5,589 nucleotides of DNA. It comes from Chloroflexota bacterium (lineage in GTDB: Bacteria > Chloroflexota > Limnocylindria > QHBO01). The notes below the pieces were generated by a model. That model saw only the letters and a program-made list of their open reading frames with translations. It had not been told where the DNA came from and ran no database searches. The position numbers were made by a program, and so were the translations under genes. Location: the NCBI GenBank assembly GCA_020848055.1, contig JADLBB010000126.1:1-5589 (forward strand). Direction: 5' to 3'. This document shows positions 4,749-5,589 of this stretch, one piece after another. Positions within the stretch are counted from its first letter, which is position 1, and every line of letters begins with the position of its first letter.

Positions 4749-5159
4749 ATGACCATCCGTGGCACAGGAACGAGGGAGGACCCCTGGCAGTTGACGACTG
4801 CCCCGGGCACGAGCGCGTACACGATGTACCGCGACGAGGTGTCCGACCCGCCGCAGCTCGCCTGCCAGGTGGGCACGACCCGGCTCGCCTACCACGCGAG
4901 CGCCGTGGAGGACCTCCACGCCTGGTTGAAGGACCAGGGCGACTGGGTGCCCCTCGGGGCTGCCGACGAGCAGAAGCCGGCACCCGAGGGCACGGTGGAG
5001 GCCTGGGGTCGCTCCCCTGACAATCCTGTCGGCGGCTGGTACGGCCTGCGCAAGGGCTATCGGGGCCGATTCGGCATGTACCTGCCACCATTGCTTGAAG
5101 CGCTCGGCCTCGCCGAGTTGGAGCACAACCCACGCAACAACCGCATCAGGGCACGGTGA
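4749..5159 (+). CDS. conserved protein of unknown function (DUF6855-like)
   Basis: A 136-residue soluble protein without signal peptide or membrane segment. It begins GTGTREDPWQLTTAPGTS (5-22), a G-T-G-T-x-x-D-P-W pattern, followed by YTMYRDE (24-30), ACQVGTTRLAYHA (38-50), LHAWLKDQGDWVPLGAADEQK (56-76), VEAWGRSPDNPVGGWYGLRKGYRGRFGMYLPPLLEALGLAEL (83-124). The density of Trp, Gly and Tyr in the last block suggests a conserved surface. I recall near-identical small proteins, possibly under DUF6855, but cannot confirm the number; no activity is known to me. The start has a good ribosome site. It follows the VOC gene by 32 bases and may share its transcript. Confidence 0.82.
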   Translation: MTIRGTGTREDPWQLTTAPGTSAYTMYRDEVSDPPQLACQVGTTRLAYHASAVEDLHAWLKDQGDWVPLGAADEQKPAPEGTVEAWGRSPDNPVGGWYGLRKGYRGRFGMYLPPLLEALGLAELEHNPRNNRIRAR

Positions 5160-5185
5160 GGTCCAGCAGGACCATTCGGGCCTTG

Positions 5186-5206
5186 CGCCGGACGCACCGT
5201 CCGGCG
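5186..5206. other. 9-bp stem-loop just before the lipoprotein ATG
   Basis: CGCCGGACG (5186-5194), loop CAC, CGTCCGGCG (5198-5206): a perfect, very GC-rich hairpin ending 3 bases before ATG 5210. No T-tract follows. It could attenuate or terminate readthrough from the preceding gene, mask initiation at 5210, or lie within the signal region if translation starts at GTG 5156. Confidence 0.6.
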
Positions 5207-5209
5207 ACC

Positions 5210-5589
5210 ATGTGGCCGATGATCCACCGCCGCGCCGGCTCGGCCCTGACCCTGGGCCTGGTCGTGCTCCTCGCCGCCTGCCGGGCGACCACGGGGTCCT
5301 CGACCACCGCCGATCCGGGGACGCCGGCTCCGACACCGAGCCCCACGGCGACGGCGTCGGAACCGAGCCAAGCGGCCTCGCCGTCGGCCAGCGCGGAGGC
5401 AACGGCCACCCCCTCGGCCAGCGCCGATGCCCTCAGACCGTTCCCCGTGGCGCCCAACGCGGACGCCGATGCGCTGTTCGTGGCGCGCGACGAGTGCGAG
5501 AACCTCGACGCCGGCTACAGGGTCTCCTTCCCGGATAGCTGGTGGACCAACACGGCGATCGGCGAGGTCGGGCCATGCGCCTGGTTCTC
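5210..5589 (+). CDS. secreted lipoprotein, N-terminal part (runs off the window)
   Basis: 126 complete codons are visible; the C-terminus is outside the window. MWPMIHRRAGSALTLGLVVL (1-20) and LAAC (21-24) form a typical lipoprotein signal peptide with Cys24 as the lipidation site, so the mature protein should be anchored to the outer face of the cytoplasmic membrane. Residues ~28-75 are a Pro/Ser/Thr/Ala spacer including a 10-residue repeat (PSASAEATAT / PSASADALRP). The domain begins near 80 with ARDECENLDAGYRVSFPDSWW (92-112), a pattern seen in extracytoplasmic proteins of unknown function. The start is uncertain: ATG 5210 gives an ideal signal peptide but has a hairpin rather than a ribosome site upstream. 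GTG 5156 overlaps the previous stop (GTGA), has AGGG at 5148-5151 and would add 18 residues. Confidence 0.8.
   Translation, partial: MWPMIHRRAGSALTLGLVVLLAACRATTGSSTTADPGTPAPTPSPTATASEPSQAASPSASAEATATPSASADALRPFPVAPNADADALFVARDECENLDAGYRVSFPDSWWTNTAIGEVGPCAWF
5381..5430 (+). repeat. 30-bp-period direct repeat in the lipoprotein spacer
   Basis: 5381-5400 and 5411-5430 match at 17 of 20 positions around TCGGCCAGCGC, 30 bases apart, i.e. a 10-codon duplication in the low-complexity linker. Confidence 0.6.

Noticed and set aside
4207..5133. 308-codon minus-strand frame across the VOC and DUF genes
   Set aside because: Antisense of two well-supported plus-strand genes, with Arg/Pro/Gly-rich composition.

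Overview
The window is GC-rich, densely packed and reads almost entirely on the + strand. It holds small, loosely related accessory genes with GTG or ATG starts and 4-base start/stop overlaps. The last gene encodes a lipoprotein with a Pro/Ser/Thr/Ala spacer. Together with the gene repertoire (ArsR plus SRPBCC pair, small alpha/beta hydrolases, RibD-C-type reductase, Glyoxalase-like protein), this suggests a high-GC Chloroflexota (Limnocylindria-like) or actinobacterial genome. That placement is inference; no rRNA or marker gene is present.

Layout. 51-518: YdhG/DUF1801-type protein. 519-738: no gene; a decaying tandem array of four units with an exact 51-bp period, each opening with a small GTCGCG...CGCGAC stem-loop. 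745-1645: a self-contained ArsR plus SRPBCC cassette, with a promoter whose spacer and -10 box carry a TACAACC-N4-GGTTGTA operator, an ArsR-type repressor, and a broken SRPBCC gene overlapping it by 4 bases. 1646-1859: no gene; a second repeat patch sharing a motif with the first and again showing 51-bp spacings. 1947-2852 and 2860-3420: alpha/beta hydrolase and DHFR/RibD-C-like protein, 7 bases apart. 3421-3640: an 18-bp perfect palindrome and a short remnant of a deleted gene. 3641-4366 and 4363-4716: second alpha/beta hydrolase and a Glyoxalase-like protein, overlapping by 4 bases. 4749-5159: small conserved protein of unknown function. 5210 to the window end: N-terminal part of a secreted lipoprotein.

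The most striking observation is in the SRPBCC gene. Its reading frame is broken not by a simple indel but by a microinversion of about 42 bases (1176-1217). The reverse complement of that stretch encodes DASPERVWQLWADP, which is the segment expected between the intact upstream ...LEAEF and the intact downstream RQLERWWGPP. One extra base remains after re-inversion, so the gene is out of frame as it stands.

I see no CRISPR array, transposase, tRNA, rRNA, or defence or biosynthetic system. The genes look like independent small operons rather than one pathway; the ArsR/SRPBCC pair is the only clear regulator/target unit.
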